From Levilactobacillus yonginensis (lineage in GTDB: Bacteria > Bacillota > Bacilli > Lactobacillales > Lactobacillaceae), in NCBI RefSeq assembly GCF_964065165.1, contig NZ_OZ061549.1, positions 1,798,001-1,862,000 on the forward strand: a stretch of 64,000 bases of DNA. Reading direction: 5' to 3'. Shown here in pieces: positions 51,674 through 59,979 of this stretch. Within the stretch, counting starts at the first letter, position 1. Every line of letters begins with the position of its first letter. The notes under the pieces were generated by a model. It was not told the DNA's origin. It made no database searches and was given only the letters and a program-made list of their open reading frames with translations. The position numbers and the translations under genes were made by a program.

Positions 51674-51800
51674 ATCACGTGATAATTGACTTCCTTTTTT
51701 GAAAAAAATTCGACGAAATTCCATGAAAGCCTTGCCAATTTCATGTGAAAGGTATAGCATAATAGTCGTAGTTAAATAACTTACAAGGAAGTGTTTTTAC

Positions 51801-52913
51801 ATGCAAATTGCCGTTATTAAAGAGCAAAAGGAAGGCGAAGGCCGTGTGGCCGCAACACCTGAAAATGTTCGCAAGATGGTAGAAGCAGGTAATGAAGTAC
51901 TGGTTGAAAAAGACGCTGGTATCGGTGCTGGTTTCAGTAACGATGAATTCGTCGAAGCCGGTGGGAAACTCGTTAGCCATGCTGAGGGTTGGAAAGCTGA
52001 CCTGATCATCAAGGTTAAGGAACCAGATCCAGAAGAATACCAATACTTCTCCAAGGGCAAGATTGTTTGGGGCTTTCAACATTTAGCTTCATCTAAGCCT
52101 ACTGTAGAAGCAATGATGAAGGCTGGTACGACCGCAATTGGTGGCGAAACTATCGTTGAAGATGGCAAGCTGGCATTGCTTTCCCCTATGAGTCAAATCG
52201 CAGGGCGTCGTTCAGTTATCATGGGTGCTTACTACTTGGAAGCACAACACCAAGGTGAAGGTATCTTACTTCCAGGTATCCCTGTTCCTGGTATCCATGC
52301 TGGTAACGTTGTAATCTTTGGTGGTGGTAACGCTGCTATTGGTGCCGCAGATATGGCTTTAGGTTTGGGTTGCTCCGTTGTTATCATTGAATTGAATGAT
52401 GACCGGATCAAGGAACTCGAAACGAAGTTTGCTGGCAAGAACGTGCGTGTTGTTAAGTCCAACGAAGAAAACTTGGCTAAGGAAATCAAGGATGCTGATA
52501 TCTTTGTATCAACTATTCTTATTCCTGGTTCTCGTCCACCGAAGTTGGTCAAGGAATACATGGTTAAGTCAATGAAGAAGGGCTCCGTTATCGCCGATGT
52601 TGCCATCGACCAAGGTGGGACCGTTGAAACGATTGACAAGCCTACGACTATTGACGACCCTGTATTCATCAAAGACGGCGTTATTCACTATGCTGTTCCT
52701 AACCAACCAGGTGCTGTTCCACGTACCGCTACGATGGCACTTGCTGCAGGGAACTTGAAGTACTTATTGGAAATCGCTGACAAGGGCATCGATGATGCTA
52801 TCAAGTCCGATCCAGCCTTAGCTTCAGGGGTTAACCTGTACGAAGGTAAAGTTACTAATGAAGGTTTGGCTAAGTCACTCGACTTACCATACACTGAATT
52901 ACAAAACGCTTAA
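51801..52913 (+). CDS. ald: Alanine dehydrogenase
   Basis: This encodes 370 residues, the normal length. It converts L-alanine to pyruvate and ammonia with NAD+, reversibly. The substrate-binding segment KVKEPDPEEY (Lys71/73 region) and the catalytic His94 in WGFQHLA are present. The NAD-binding motif is IFGGGNAAIGAADMA (about 171-185). The conserved RSVIMGAYYLE and NQPGAVPRTAT blocks are intact. An AAGGAAG site precedes the ATG. It is the first gene of a unit with a dehydratase and two amino acid permeases, which points to alanine/serine/threonine catabolism to pyruvate. Codon use is strongly biased, as in highly expressed genes. Confidence 0.96.
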   Translation: MQIAVIKEQKEGEGRVAATPENVRKMVEAGNEVLVEKDAGIGAGFSNDEFVEAGGKLVSHAEGWKADLIIKVKEPDPEEYQYFSKGKIVWGFQHLASSKPTVEAMMKAGTTAIGGETIVEDGKLALLSPMSQIAGRRSVIMGAYYLEAQHQGEGILLPGIPVPGIHAGNVVIFGGGNAAIGAADMALGLGCSVVIIELNDDRIKELETKFAGKNVRVVKSNEENLAKEIKDADIFVSTILIPGSRPPKLVKEYMVKSMKKGSVIADVAIDQGGTVETIDKPTTIDDPVFIKDGVIHYAVPNQPGAVPRTATMALAAGNLKYLLEIADKGIDDAIKSDPALASGVNLYEGKVTNEGLAKSLDLPYTELQNA

Positions 52914-52984
52914 TAATCGCTTATCTTACTTAGGTTTCAAAACTTAAAAGTTTGAGTTTCAAACACAATTGAGGAGTGAAAATA

Positions 52985-54022
52985 ATGGCTGCAAATGATG
53001 TAGTATTAAAGACGAACGATCTGCTCAACATTCAAGATATTGAAGAAGCAAGAAGTATTGTTTCGAAGTATGCTCGGAGAACCCCATTGGTTAAGTCCAT
53101 GTTCCTGAGTAACAACGTTGTTGGTGGGGATGTTTACCTCAAATTGGAAAACATGCAATTAACCGGTTCTTTCAAGTTCCGTGGTGCTAACAACAAGATC
53201 AACCACTTGACCGACGCTGAAAAGGCTCGTGGTGTTATCACTGCTTCTGCTGGTAACCATGCTCAAGGTGTTGCCTTGACCAGTAAGTTACTTGGCATTG
53301 ACGCAACTGTTGTTATGCCTGACGAAGCTCCACAAATGAAGCGTGACGCAACTGCCGGCTACGGTGCCGAAGTTGATATTCACGGTGCATTGTTCGACGA
53401 TGCTCACAAGTGGATGGCAGAACGTGGTAAAAAAGAAGGCAAGACCATTGTCGACCCATTCAACGACAAGTACGTTATGGCTGGACAAGGGACTATCGGC
53501 CTTGAAATCCTTGATGACCTATGGGATGTTGACACTGTCATCGTACCATGTGGTGGTGGGGGCTTAATCGGTGGTGTTGCTACCGCTTTGAAGTCATTCA
53601 ACCCATCAATCCACGTTGTCGGTGTACAATCCGAAAACGTTCATGGTATGAAGGCATCTATTGACGCTGGTAAGATCGTTACCCACCATAAAGACTTAAC
53701 TCTTGCTGATGGTACCGATGTTTCCACCCCTGGTGACATTACGTTCCCAGTTGTTTCAAACTTGGTTGACGAAATTGTCTTAGTTTCTGAAGAAGACATT
53801 GCTAAGGCTATGAAGGACTTACTGCAACGGACCAAAGTTGTTGCTGAAGGTGCTGGTGCCTTACCAACTGCTGCCCTCGAAGCTCACAAGATCGACGACA
53901 AGTGGTTAAAGGACAAGAAGGTTGTTGCCATGGTATCTGGTGGTAACGTTGACCTTGAACGTGTATCAAACATCATCGACCACTTCTTCTCACCAGTTAA
54001 AACTGAAGGCGGAATTGGCTAA
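52985..54022 (+). CDS. Threonine/serine dehydratase, catabolic type
   Basis: This PLP enzyme (345 residues from the ATG at 52985, 8 bases after GAGGAG) deaminates threonine to 2-oxobutyrate and usually serine to pyruvate. The PLP lysine, K64, is in GSFKFRGA, and the phosphate-binding glycine loop is PCGGGGLIGG. It lacks the C-terminal ACT-like regulatory domain of biosynthetic IlvA, so it resembles catabolic TdcB. It lies 71 bases after ald. A hairpin follows before the permease genes. Confidence 0.93.
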   Translation: MAANDVVLKTNDLLNIQDIEEARSIVSKYARRTPLVKSMFLSNNVVGGDVYLKLENMQLTGSFKFRGANNKINHLTDAEKARGVITASAGNHAQGVALTSKLLGIDATVVMPDEAPQMKRDATAGYGAEVDIHGALFDDAHKWMAERGKKEGKTIVDPFNDKYVMAGQGTIGLEILDDLWDVDTVIVPCGGGGLIGGVATALKSFNPSIHVVGVQSENVHGMKASIDAGKIVTHHKDLTLADGTDVSTPGDITFPVVSNLVDEIVLVSEEDIAKAMKDLLQRTKVVAEGAGALPTAALEAHKIDDKWLKDKKVVAMVSGGNVDLERVSNIIDHFFSPVKTEGGIG

Positions 54023-54065
54023 AGATTAAATAAATAAGCATTAATGTAACGTATGTTGAACATCA

Positions 54066-54114
54066 GGGATGTTACAGTTGACTATGTAACAGTTGACTAT
54101 GTAACATCCCTTTT
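54066..54114 (+). terminator. Intercistronic hairpin with an internal 15-bp tandem duplication
   Basis: GGGATGTTAC (54066-54075) pairs with GTAACATCCC (54101-54110), followed by TTTTG. The loop holds AGTTGACTATGTAAC twice in tandem (54076-54090, 54091-54105), so alternative shorter hairpins are possible. It may partly terminate transcription between the enzyme and permease genes. Confidence 0.7.
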
Positions 54115-54138
54115 GTTCCGAAGAGGATTGAGTTAAGT

Positions 54139-55494
54139 ATGAATGATGATCAACAATTATCGCGATCGCTAAAGAATAGACATATTCAATTAATCGCCAT
54201 TGGAGGAGCAATTGGGACCGGACTGTTCTTAGGCTCAGGGACTGCAATCCATGAAGCCGGACCGTCCATTATCCTGTCATATCTGATTACTGGTATCATT
54301 TGCTTCTTTTTGATGCGCAGTGTCGGGGAATTGTTGCTTTCGGATACGCGTCTCCACTCGTTTATCGACTTCGTGGGACGTTACTTAGGAAACAGGTTTG
54401 AGTTTGTCTTAGGTTGGACGTATTGGTTCTGTTGGATCAGTATCGCCATGGCTGACTTAACGGCGTCTGGAATTTATATCCGGTTTTGGTTCCCACACTT
54501 TCCACAGTGGGCGACCCCCTTACTTATCATCGTGTTGTTATTATTGGTCAACTTGGCCAACGTCGATTTGTTTGGGGAAATGGAATCTTGGTTCTCAATG
54601 ATCAAGGTTGTTGCCATACTATTGTTAATTGTGATTGGGCTTTACCTTATCGGTACGAATTTTACAACGCCGAACACAGTTGCTAGTTTTAGTAACTTGT
54701 ACAGTCACGGTGGGGTCTTCCCAACTGGTATTAAAGGATTCATGGCCTCATTCCAGATGATTGTGTTTGCCTTCGTCGGGATTGAAATGGTCGGAATTAC
54801 TGCCGGTGAAACGGAAAGTCCCGAGAAGAACTTGCCTAAAGCGGTGAACAGTTTGCCGCTACGGATTGGGTTGTTCTACATTGGTTCAATGATCATTATC
54901 ATGTCCGTTTATCCTTGGAACAAATTAGCTCAAACGCAAAGTCCATTTGTCCAAATGTTTGCTGATATTGGTATCAATGCAGCCGCTGGCGTCGTTAACT
55001 TTGTTGTGTTGACTGCGGCCTTGTCTGCCTGCAACTCTGCCATTTTCACCACTAGTCGTACGCTATGGTCATTAGCAAAGGGTCACAACGCTTCACAACG
55101 GTTCAAGCACGTGAATAAAAATCACGTCCCACAAAACGCGCTACTACTGTCCTCAGCAGCCTTGCTGATTGTGGTTGTGCTGAACTATGTGATGCCGAAG
55201 GATGTCTTTAGTTTAATTTCCGGTGTGGCCACGGTTAGTTTCCTATTCGTTTGGTCCGTCTTGATCATCACCCACTTAGTTTATAGGAGTAAGAATAAAG
55301 AGAGTGCTGAACATAATATTTTCCCAGCACCGTTCTATCCTTACGCCGACTACATTGCGCTTGCATTTTATGCGATTATCTTTGTCATCCTGTTTTTCAG
55401 CTCTAGCATGCGTCTTTCACTGTACGTTTCTGTATTGTGGATCATATGCCTGTTCCTTATTTATGAGGTTGTTAAAAAAGTTAGGAGGACTTGA
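54139..55494 (+). CDS. Amino acid permease, CycA-like (D-Ala/D-Ser/Gly)
   Basis: This APC-family transporter has 451 residues and about 12 helices. The N-terminus, LKNRHIQLIAIGGAIGTGLF, and the stretch WTYWFCWISIAMADL closely resemble E. coli CycA from memory, supporting D-alanine/D-serine/glycine uptake (inference). MFGEMEFW-like LFGEMESWFSMIK is also present. A GAGG site precedes the ATG. The next permease gene starts 2 bases after its stop, giving translational coupling. In the operon it would supply substrates for ald and the dehydratase. Confidence 0.9.
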   Translation: MNDDQQLSRSLKNRHIQLIAIGGAIGTGLFLGSGTAIHEAGPSIILSYLITGIICFFLMRSVGELLLSDTRLHSFIDFVGRYLGNRFEFVLGWTYWFCWISIAMADLTASGIYIRFWFPHFPQWATPLLIIVLLLLVNLANVDLFGEMESWFSMIKVVAILLLIVIGLYLIGTNFTTPNTVASFSNLYSHGGVFPTGIKGFMASFQMIVFAFVGIEMVGITAGETESPEKNLPKAVNSLPLRIGLFYIGSMIIIMSVYPWNKLAQTQSPFVQMFADIGINAAAGVVNFVVLTAALSACNSAIFTTSRTLWSLAKGHNASQRFKHVNKNHVPQNALLLSSAALLIVVVLNYVMPKDVFSLISGVATVSFLFVWSVLIITHLVYRSKNKESAEHNIFPAPFYPYADYIALAFYAIIFVILFFSSSMRLSLYVSVLWIICLFLIYEVVKKVRRT

Positions 55495-55496
55495 TC

Positions 55497-56852
55497 ATGG
55501 CTGATAAAGCAAATTCTGGGGGAATGAAGAAGTCAATTGGTTTCTTCGCCGCCTTATCAACTGTTATGGGTACGGTTATTGGTACCGGGGTGTTCTTTAA
55601 AGCCGCCGCTGTTACCGACTCAACTGGAACCATCAGTTTAGCATTACTTGTTTGGTTCTTAGGTGGGGTTATTACCATCTGTGCCGGGTTAACGGGGGCC
55701 GAACTGGCTGCCGCTTGGCCTGAAACCGGTGGGTTAACCAAGTACATCGAACACTCATACGGTGGTTTCTGGGGTTTCTTAGCCGGCTGGGCACAAGCAA
55801 TTATTTATTTCCCGGCTAACGTTGCCGCCATTGCCATCGCCTTCGGGACGCAATTTGCGAACCTGTTTGGCTTAGCACAAAGCTGGATTGTTCCAGTTGG
55901 GTTAATCACTGCCTTCTCCTTAGTTCTGATCAACTGGATCAGTGCTAAGGCCGGTGGTTGGGTAACTTCTGTTGCCTTGGTTGTTAAGTTGATTCCATTG
56001 GCAGTTATCGTGCTACTTGGTTTCTTCCACTCAACCAGCGTTGATTTCTCTCTGTTCCCAGTTGTTGCCGGACCACACCGTGAATTCTGGTCTGCTTTAG
56101 GTAACGGGCTGCTTGCCACTATGTTCGCATACGATGGTTGGCTGCACGTTGGGAACATTGCCGGTGAAATGAAGAATCCTAAGAAGGACTTACCAAAGGC
56201 TATTGCTTTAGGTATCGCCCTCATCATGGTTGTTTACTTACTGGTCAACGCTGTGTTCCTGTACATAGAACCAGTTGACCACGTTGCTGGTAACTTGAAC
56301 GTTGCCTCTGATGTTGCCAAGGTATTGTTCGGTGGTGTTGGTGGTAAGTTCATTACGATTGGTATCTTGATTTCCGTATTCGGTGGGTTGAACGGTTATA
56401 CCATGACTGGTATGCGGATTCCTTATGCGATGGGTAAAGAACACAAATTGCCATTTGGTGATGTCTTTGCTAAGTTGAACAAAGCTGGTGTCCCTTGGGC
56501 TGCTGGTTTGATTCAATACATCATTGCCTTCATCATGATCTTATCTGGTCAATTCGATGCGATTACCAACATGTTAATCTTCGTTATCTGGGTATTCTAC
56601 TGCATGGCCTTCGCTGCTGTTATCTTCTTGCGGAAGACGCAGCCTAACTTGAACCGTCCATACAAGGTTCCACTATTCCCAGTTATTCCATTGATTGCTT
56701 TAGTCGGTGGGGTCTTTATCCTGATTTCCACGATTATTCAACAATTTGTGACGACGATGATTGGTGTTGTTGCTACGGCAATTGGTATTCCAATCTACCT
56801 GTACTTGAAGAAGAAGTGGAAGTACGACGAACCTAAAACCAAGGAAGACTAA
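55497..56852 (+). CDS. APC-family amino acid permease, SteT-like
   Basis: This is a 451-residue protein starting at the ATG at 55497, 8 bases after AGGAGG. About 12 helices are predicted. MGTVIGTGVFFKAAAV (about 24-39) is the APC helix-1 substrate motif, and FAYDGWLHVGNIAGEMKNPKKDLPKA (in two parts, about 203-228) is typical of the L-type exchanger branch that includes B. subtilis SteT (Ser/Thr exchange). With a dehydratase in the same operon, serine or threonine is a sensible substrate (inference). It ends at a strong terminator. Confidence 0.9.
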   Translation: MADKANSGGMKKSIGFFAALSTVMGTVIGTGVFFKAAAVTDSTGTISLALLVWFLGGVITICAGLTGAELAAAWPETGGLTKYIEHSYGGFWGFLAGWAQAIIYFPANVAAIAIAFGTQFANLFGLAQSWIVPVGLITAFSLVLINWISAKAGGWVTSVALVVKLIPLAVIVLLGFFHSTSVDFSLFPVVAGPHREFWSALGNGLLATMFAYDGWLHVGNIAGEMKNPKKDLPKAIALGIALIMVVYLLVNAVFLYIEPVDHVAGNLNVASDVAKVLFGGVGGKFITIGILISVFGGLNGYTMTGMRIPYAMGKEHKLPFGDVFAKLNKAGVPWAAGLIQYIIAFIMILSGQFDAITNMLIFVIWVFYCMAFAAVIFLRKTQPNLNRPYKVPLFPVIPLIALVGGVFILISTIIQQFVTTMIGVVATAIGIPIYLYLKKKWKYDEPKTKED

Positions 56853-56880
56853 GTATTAGGTCCGTTAAAGTCTTAAAAAT

Positions 56881-56929
56881 AAAGAGTTACGTGTCAATTC
56901 GATTGTGAATTGATGCGCAACTCTTTTTT
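56881..56929 (+). terminator. Terminator of the ald operon
   Basis: AAGAGTT...TCAATTC pairs with GAATTGA...AACTCTT, then TTTTTT. Confidence 0.88.
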
Positions 56930-57075
56930 GTTTTGATTAATTTAATTATGAAATCGTTCGCTGTCAAATTTGGAAGGGATATTAATATTATAATAGGGGA
57001 TTTCGTCATTTGCAGGGTCGATGATTGTATCTAAGTTGGAGAAGCGTAAGATGCAAAGAAAAGGGAGGTTACACC

Positions 57076-58239
57076 ATGTTAATTGATTTTACGCTGACGA
57101 ATTTTCGTTCGTTTAAGGATCCAGTGACTTTGTCATTGGTGGCCACTAATGCTGGCGGAGCGGAACGCTCGTTGCCGTTAACCGGTACAAAGCGCGGACT
57201 GAAGTGTGCAGCCTTGTGTGGTACGAATGGTGTTGGTAAGAGTAACGTTTTAGCAGGCCTATTGCGAATGCAACAGATGGTCGTAACCCCAACTGAAGAA
57301 ATTACGGACGATTTACCCTTTGAGCCGTTTCAACTGGATGCTGGTTCCAGCCAACGGACCACTACTTTTGCGGTGACGTTCAAACGGGCGGGAATCGCCT
57401 ACCGATACGCATTTAGTTACAATGCAACTCGGGTGTTGGATGAATCGCTTCAAGCGACAATTCCTGGTGGGAATTCCGAGGTCCTATTCTCACGGGAAGG
57501 TGGCCAGATCGTTCAAGTACCGGTTGGCCAGCATGTGGCGATCGATAATACACGGCCGAATGCATTGCTGTTGTTCGCGCTACAGAACTGGAATTATGCA
57601 CCTGCGATTGAGGTATTTCGCTGGTTTAGTGATGATCTGGTTAGTTTGGATGGTCAACCACGGGTTGTTGGTCAGTTGAATGAAGACGTTGTGGCTCAGT
57701 TGACCCAATTCTTACATGCTGTGGGGTGTGAGGTGGCTGGTGTTACGCAGCATCAAGTAGCCGTTCAATTTTTAGATGGTTCACGTTACGATCGACCGGA
57801 TCTCTACTTGCGTTATGAAAAATATGATGCTGCTGGTGAGGTTGTAGACGTTGTTGAGCTGCCTCTGTCGCGTGTTTCAGTTGGGACCCAGCAATTGGTT
57901 GCGGTTGGTCTCGCCTTGATTCAGGCACAATCCGCGGCGCACTCACAAACGTTACTAGCGGACGAGTTTGCTAGTGCCTTACACCCAGAGGTGGTCCTAG
58001 CTTTACTTGCCTTAGTGAATTCAACGGCCATGCACAGTCAGTTTATACTTGTGACGCCGCAGTTTGGTCTATTAGGCGGTCAGCTGCGTCCCGATCAGTT
58101 GTACCTGGTCACTAAGAACTATCGTGGGGAGAGTCACCTGACTCAGCAATTGGCTCCTGAGATGGCCGCGCGACAGGTGGCGATGCAAGCACAACCCAAC
58201 GTGGATATGAGTATCTTGCGGGCGACCTTTACCAGATGA
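57076..58239 (+). CDS. AAA15/AAA21-type ATP-binding protein, function unknown
   Basis: The start at 57076 (387 residues, MLIDFTLTNFRSF) has GGGAGG 7 bases upstream. The N-terminal beta-strand LTNFRSFKDP is typical of SMC/RecF-like AAA proteins. Walker A is GTNGVGKS (49-56). Walker B and downstream are LLADEFASALHPE (about 292-304), followed by ILVTPQFGLLGG, where TPQ stands in place of the usual THN switch. An SRVSVGTQQL signature-like segment lies near 268-277. Relatives include abortive-infection and RloA/OLD-type proteins, but no partner nuclease is next to it. It is a single-gene unit, and function cannot be assigned. Confidence 0.85.
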   Translation: MLIDFTLTNFRSFKDPVTLSLVATNAGGAERSLPLTGTKRGLKCAALCGTNGVGKSNVLAGLLRMQQMVVTPTEEITDDLPFEPFQLDAGSSQRTTTFAVTFKRAGIAYRYAFSYNATRVLDESLQATIPGGNSEVLFSREGGQIVQVPVGQHVAIDNTRPNALLLFALQNWNYAPAIEVFRWFSDDLVSLDGQPRVVGQLNEDVVAQLTQFLHAVGCEVAGVTQHQVAVQFLDGSRYDRPDLYLRYEKYDAAGEVVDVVELPLSRVSVGTQQLVAVGLALIQAQSAAHSQTLLADEFASALHPEVVLALLALVNSTAMHSQFILVTPQFGLLGGQLRPDQLYLVTKNYRGESHLTQQLAPEMAARQVAMQAQPNVDMSILRATFTR

Positions 58240-58249
58240 CACAAAAAGA

Positions 58250-58415
58250 GTTTGAGACAAAAGTCTCAAACCCTGGTTGTGCTTCCGGGCGTAAATAGTC
58301 GAAACGTGCGACAACAGGCAGTCAACTCCGCTTAACCTTGATAGACAAACAATCCAAGACCAAGATTAGTTGTCTATCGACGTTAATGCTTTTGACTAAC
58401 CGTCTGTTGTCCCAC
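58250..58415. repeat. Dispersed intergenic repeat, copy 2, with long imperfect hairpin
   Basis: It begins with GTTTGAGAC-AAAA-GTCTCAAAC (58250-58271), without a T-run. A longer imperfect inverted repeat follows: GACAACAG (58310) with CTGTTGTC (58404), then GATAGACAAACAATC (58340) with GATTAGTTGTCTATC. GTCTATCG (58372) and TAATGCTTTTGACTAA (58384) match copy 1 at 46445-46473. It could be a MITE- or REP-like element or a structured RNA. Confidence 0.6.
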
Positions 58416-58433
58416 TTGCTACAGGTAATCCAA

Positions 58434-59180
58434 TTAATGTAACCAGCCCTGTTGATGAATACCGATTAAGATGCCGGCACGTTGTTGCGGATCTCGGGAT
58501 AGTTCAGTGGCAATGTGGTGCGTAAAGGTTTCATCGCGTTGGTGAGTTTCACGCTGATGGTAATAATCAGCGACAAGTTGGTCATAGGCTTGTAAAGCTC
58601 TATCAGTTGATGACAGAGTGTGGTAACCGTTAGTGAAGTGCATTAGCTGTTGAGGCAGACGAGGTTTCTGTTCCGGTTGTTCAGCTGGATGGCCAATGGC
58701 GATTCCGAGGACCGGTAAGGTTAGTTTCGGTAAATCTAGGAGATTAATTAAACGCGGGACATCGTTTAAAATACTACCCATGATGGTACTCCCTAGGCCC
58801 AGACTTTCGCCAGCAGTCACAATGGCTTCAGTGGCAATGCTGGCGTCAAAGATACCAGCGAGTAGCTTATCCAGACTGTGTAGATTAGCCTGGGTGGTGT
58901 CATCGTTAAGTGATAGGCACTGATTTCGATACTGATCGGCAACCATTACAAAGTAGTGCCCCGCTTTTTCTAACCAGTGGTGGCCGGTTATTTCGGCTAA
59001 CGCGGCCAACTTGGCGGGGTCAGTGACACTGATGATACTATATTGCTGCGAAAATGTACTGGTTGCTGCATGTTGTGCGGCGTCAATTAGAGTTGTAACT
59101 TCGGCTTCTGAGAGTGGCTCAGACGTAAATTTACGAATGCTCCGGTGGCTTTGTAAGGTTGTTAGGGTTGGGTTAGCCAT
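58434..59180 (-). CDS. NfsA/FRP-type nitroreductase (NADPH flavin oxidoreductase)
   Basis: This encodes 248 residues. The N-terminal HRSIRKFTSEPLS is the FMN-phosphate motif of the nitroreductase fold, and GESLGLGSTIMGSILND (about 122-138) is the second FMN contact. The C-terminal IGHPAEQPEQKPRLP block is typical of NfsA/FRP-like enzymes, which reduce nitroaromatics, quinones or free flavin. Its start overlaps the end of nrdI by 8 bases, with GGGAGG inside the nrdI end, so they are co-translated. A flavin-reductase role for reducing NrdI is a reasonable guess. Confidence 0.9.
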   Translation of the reverse strand: MANPTLTTLQSHRSIRKFTSEPLSEAEVTTLIDAAQHAATSTFSQQYSIISVTDPAKLAALAEITGHHWLEKAGHYFVMVADQYRNQCLSLNDDTTQANLHSLDKLLAGIFDASIATEAIVTAGESLGLGSTIMGSILNDVPRLINLLDLPKLTLPVLGIAIGHPAEQPEQKPRLPQQLMHFTNGYHTLSSTDRALQAYDQLVADYYHQRETHQRDETFTHHIATELSRDPQQRAGILIGIHQQGWLH

Positions 59181-59646
59181 GAGCGGTCACCTCCCGTGAG
59201 CGGGCTACGAGAGCATCGTAGACACGGACCTCATCCCGGGGAACGCCACGTAATTCATAGTTGGCGACAAATGGGACGGCATACTTTTGAGCGTAACGTT
59301 TAGCAGTTAGGCAGTATTGTTCATTGAAATTGCGGTTCCCACTACCAACGACACCTAGTAGCATTTTAGCGTTATCCTGGTAATCAATGTATTCACCCAA
59401 AACATTGGTCATGAGCTCTTTGACACCATTATCAATGCCGTTACCGCCATCCAGATAGGTGGGAACGAAGCAGAAGTAAGGGGTCGCTTCGGATTTGAAA
59501 TCGGTCATTTCATCCACTTCAGTTGAGTCAATTTCTGGGCACTCGGGGTCTGCTGCATGTCGTTTAGCAGCATACGCCGTGAGATTCTTAACGAAATTAC
59601 GGGTGTTACCTTCGATAGAAATAAATAAAATACGTAAAGGTTGCAT
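59173..59646 (-). CDS. nrdI: NrdI-family flavodoxin-like protein
   Basis: NrdI is a flavodoxin-like FMN protein that activates the manganese cofactor of class Ib ribonucleotide reductase. The 157 residues show the FMN phosphate loop SIEGNTRNFV (10-19) and the NrdI-specific VVGSGNRNFNEQYCLTAK (about 100-117). No nrdE, nrdF or nrdH is beside it; the partner is a nitroreductase. A CGGAGGG site precedes the ATG. It may act with RNR genes elsewhere or be a paralogue with another electron-transfer role. Confidence 0.9.
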   Translation of the reverse strand: MQPLRILFISIEGNTRNFVKNLTAYAAKRHAADPECPEIDSTEVDEMTDFKSEATPYFCFVPTYLDGGNGIDNGVKELMTNVLGEYIDYQDNAKMLLGVVGSGNRNFNEQYCLTAKRYAQKYAVPFVANYELRGVPRDEVRVYDALVARSREVTAHG

Positions 59647-59727
59647 GGTTTTCCCTCCGGGTTTTCTGAGTTACTGTTAGTCTTAGTGTACACGGTTTTG
59701 GACTGAAATGCTGTTGATAAGGGGGAC

Positions 59728-59756
59728 TTGTCAAACGAAAATCAATATGCTATCCT
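59728..59756 (+). promoter_or_regulatory. Promoter of the ABC-F leader
   Basis: TTGTCA (59728-59733) and TATCCT (59751-59756) are 17 bases apart. Transcription would start near 59763, giving a leader of about 215 bases before the ABC-F start codon. Confidence 0.5.
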
Positions 59757-59791
59757 TTTGGTAATCTAAGAGAGAACGAGGTATTCAGCCG

Positions 59792-59803
59792 ATGCGTAAC
59801 TAA
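59792..59803 (+). CDS. Candidate three-codon leader peptide (Met-Arg-Asn)
   Basis: ATG CGT AAC TAA lies about 30 bases from the predicted transcription start, with GAGG 12 bases upstream. Ribosome stalling at such short leaders is a known way to control antibiotic-resistance ABC-F genes. Its role here is inferred from position and from the hairpin downstream. Confidence 0.35.
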   Translation: MRN

Positions 59804-59902
59804 TCAATCCACAAATGTCAGTCAACTTTCGCCATTCGACGGGTGGAGTGGGCTTGTAATTTGGGGTTGATGGTTACGCCGACTGAGTGGCTAAAGGCAT
59901 TC

Positions 59903-59941
59903 AGTGGGCGCCATTTCCAAACGGGAAGCGGCCACTTTTTT
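59903..59941 (+). terminator. Attenuator-like hairpin in the ABC-F leader
   Basis: AGTGG-CGC-TTTCC pairs with GGAA-G-G-CCACT and is followed by TTTTTT. It lies between the promoter and the start codon. ACTGA (59882) can pair with TCAGT (59901), which overlaps the terminator 5' arm and offers a competing structure. Confidence 0.6.
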
Positions 59942-59979
59942 AGTACCATCAATCCCTGCTATTAAAGGGGGACGAATTT

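Noticed and set aside
57076..58239. A multi-gene phage defence system around the AAA ATPase
   Set aside because: Neighbours are amino acid permeases, nrdI and a nitroreductase; no nuclease, toxin or methylase partner is present.
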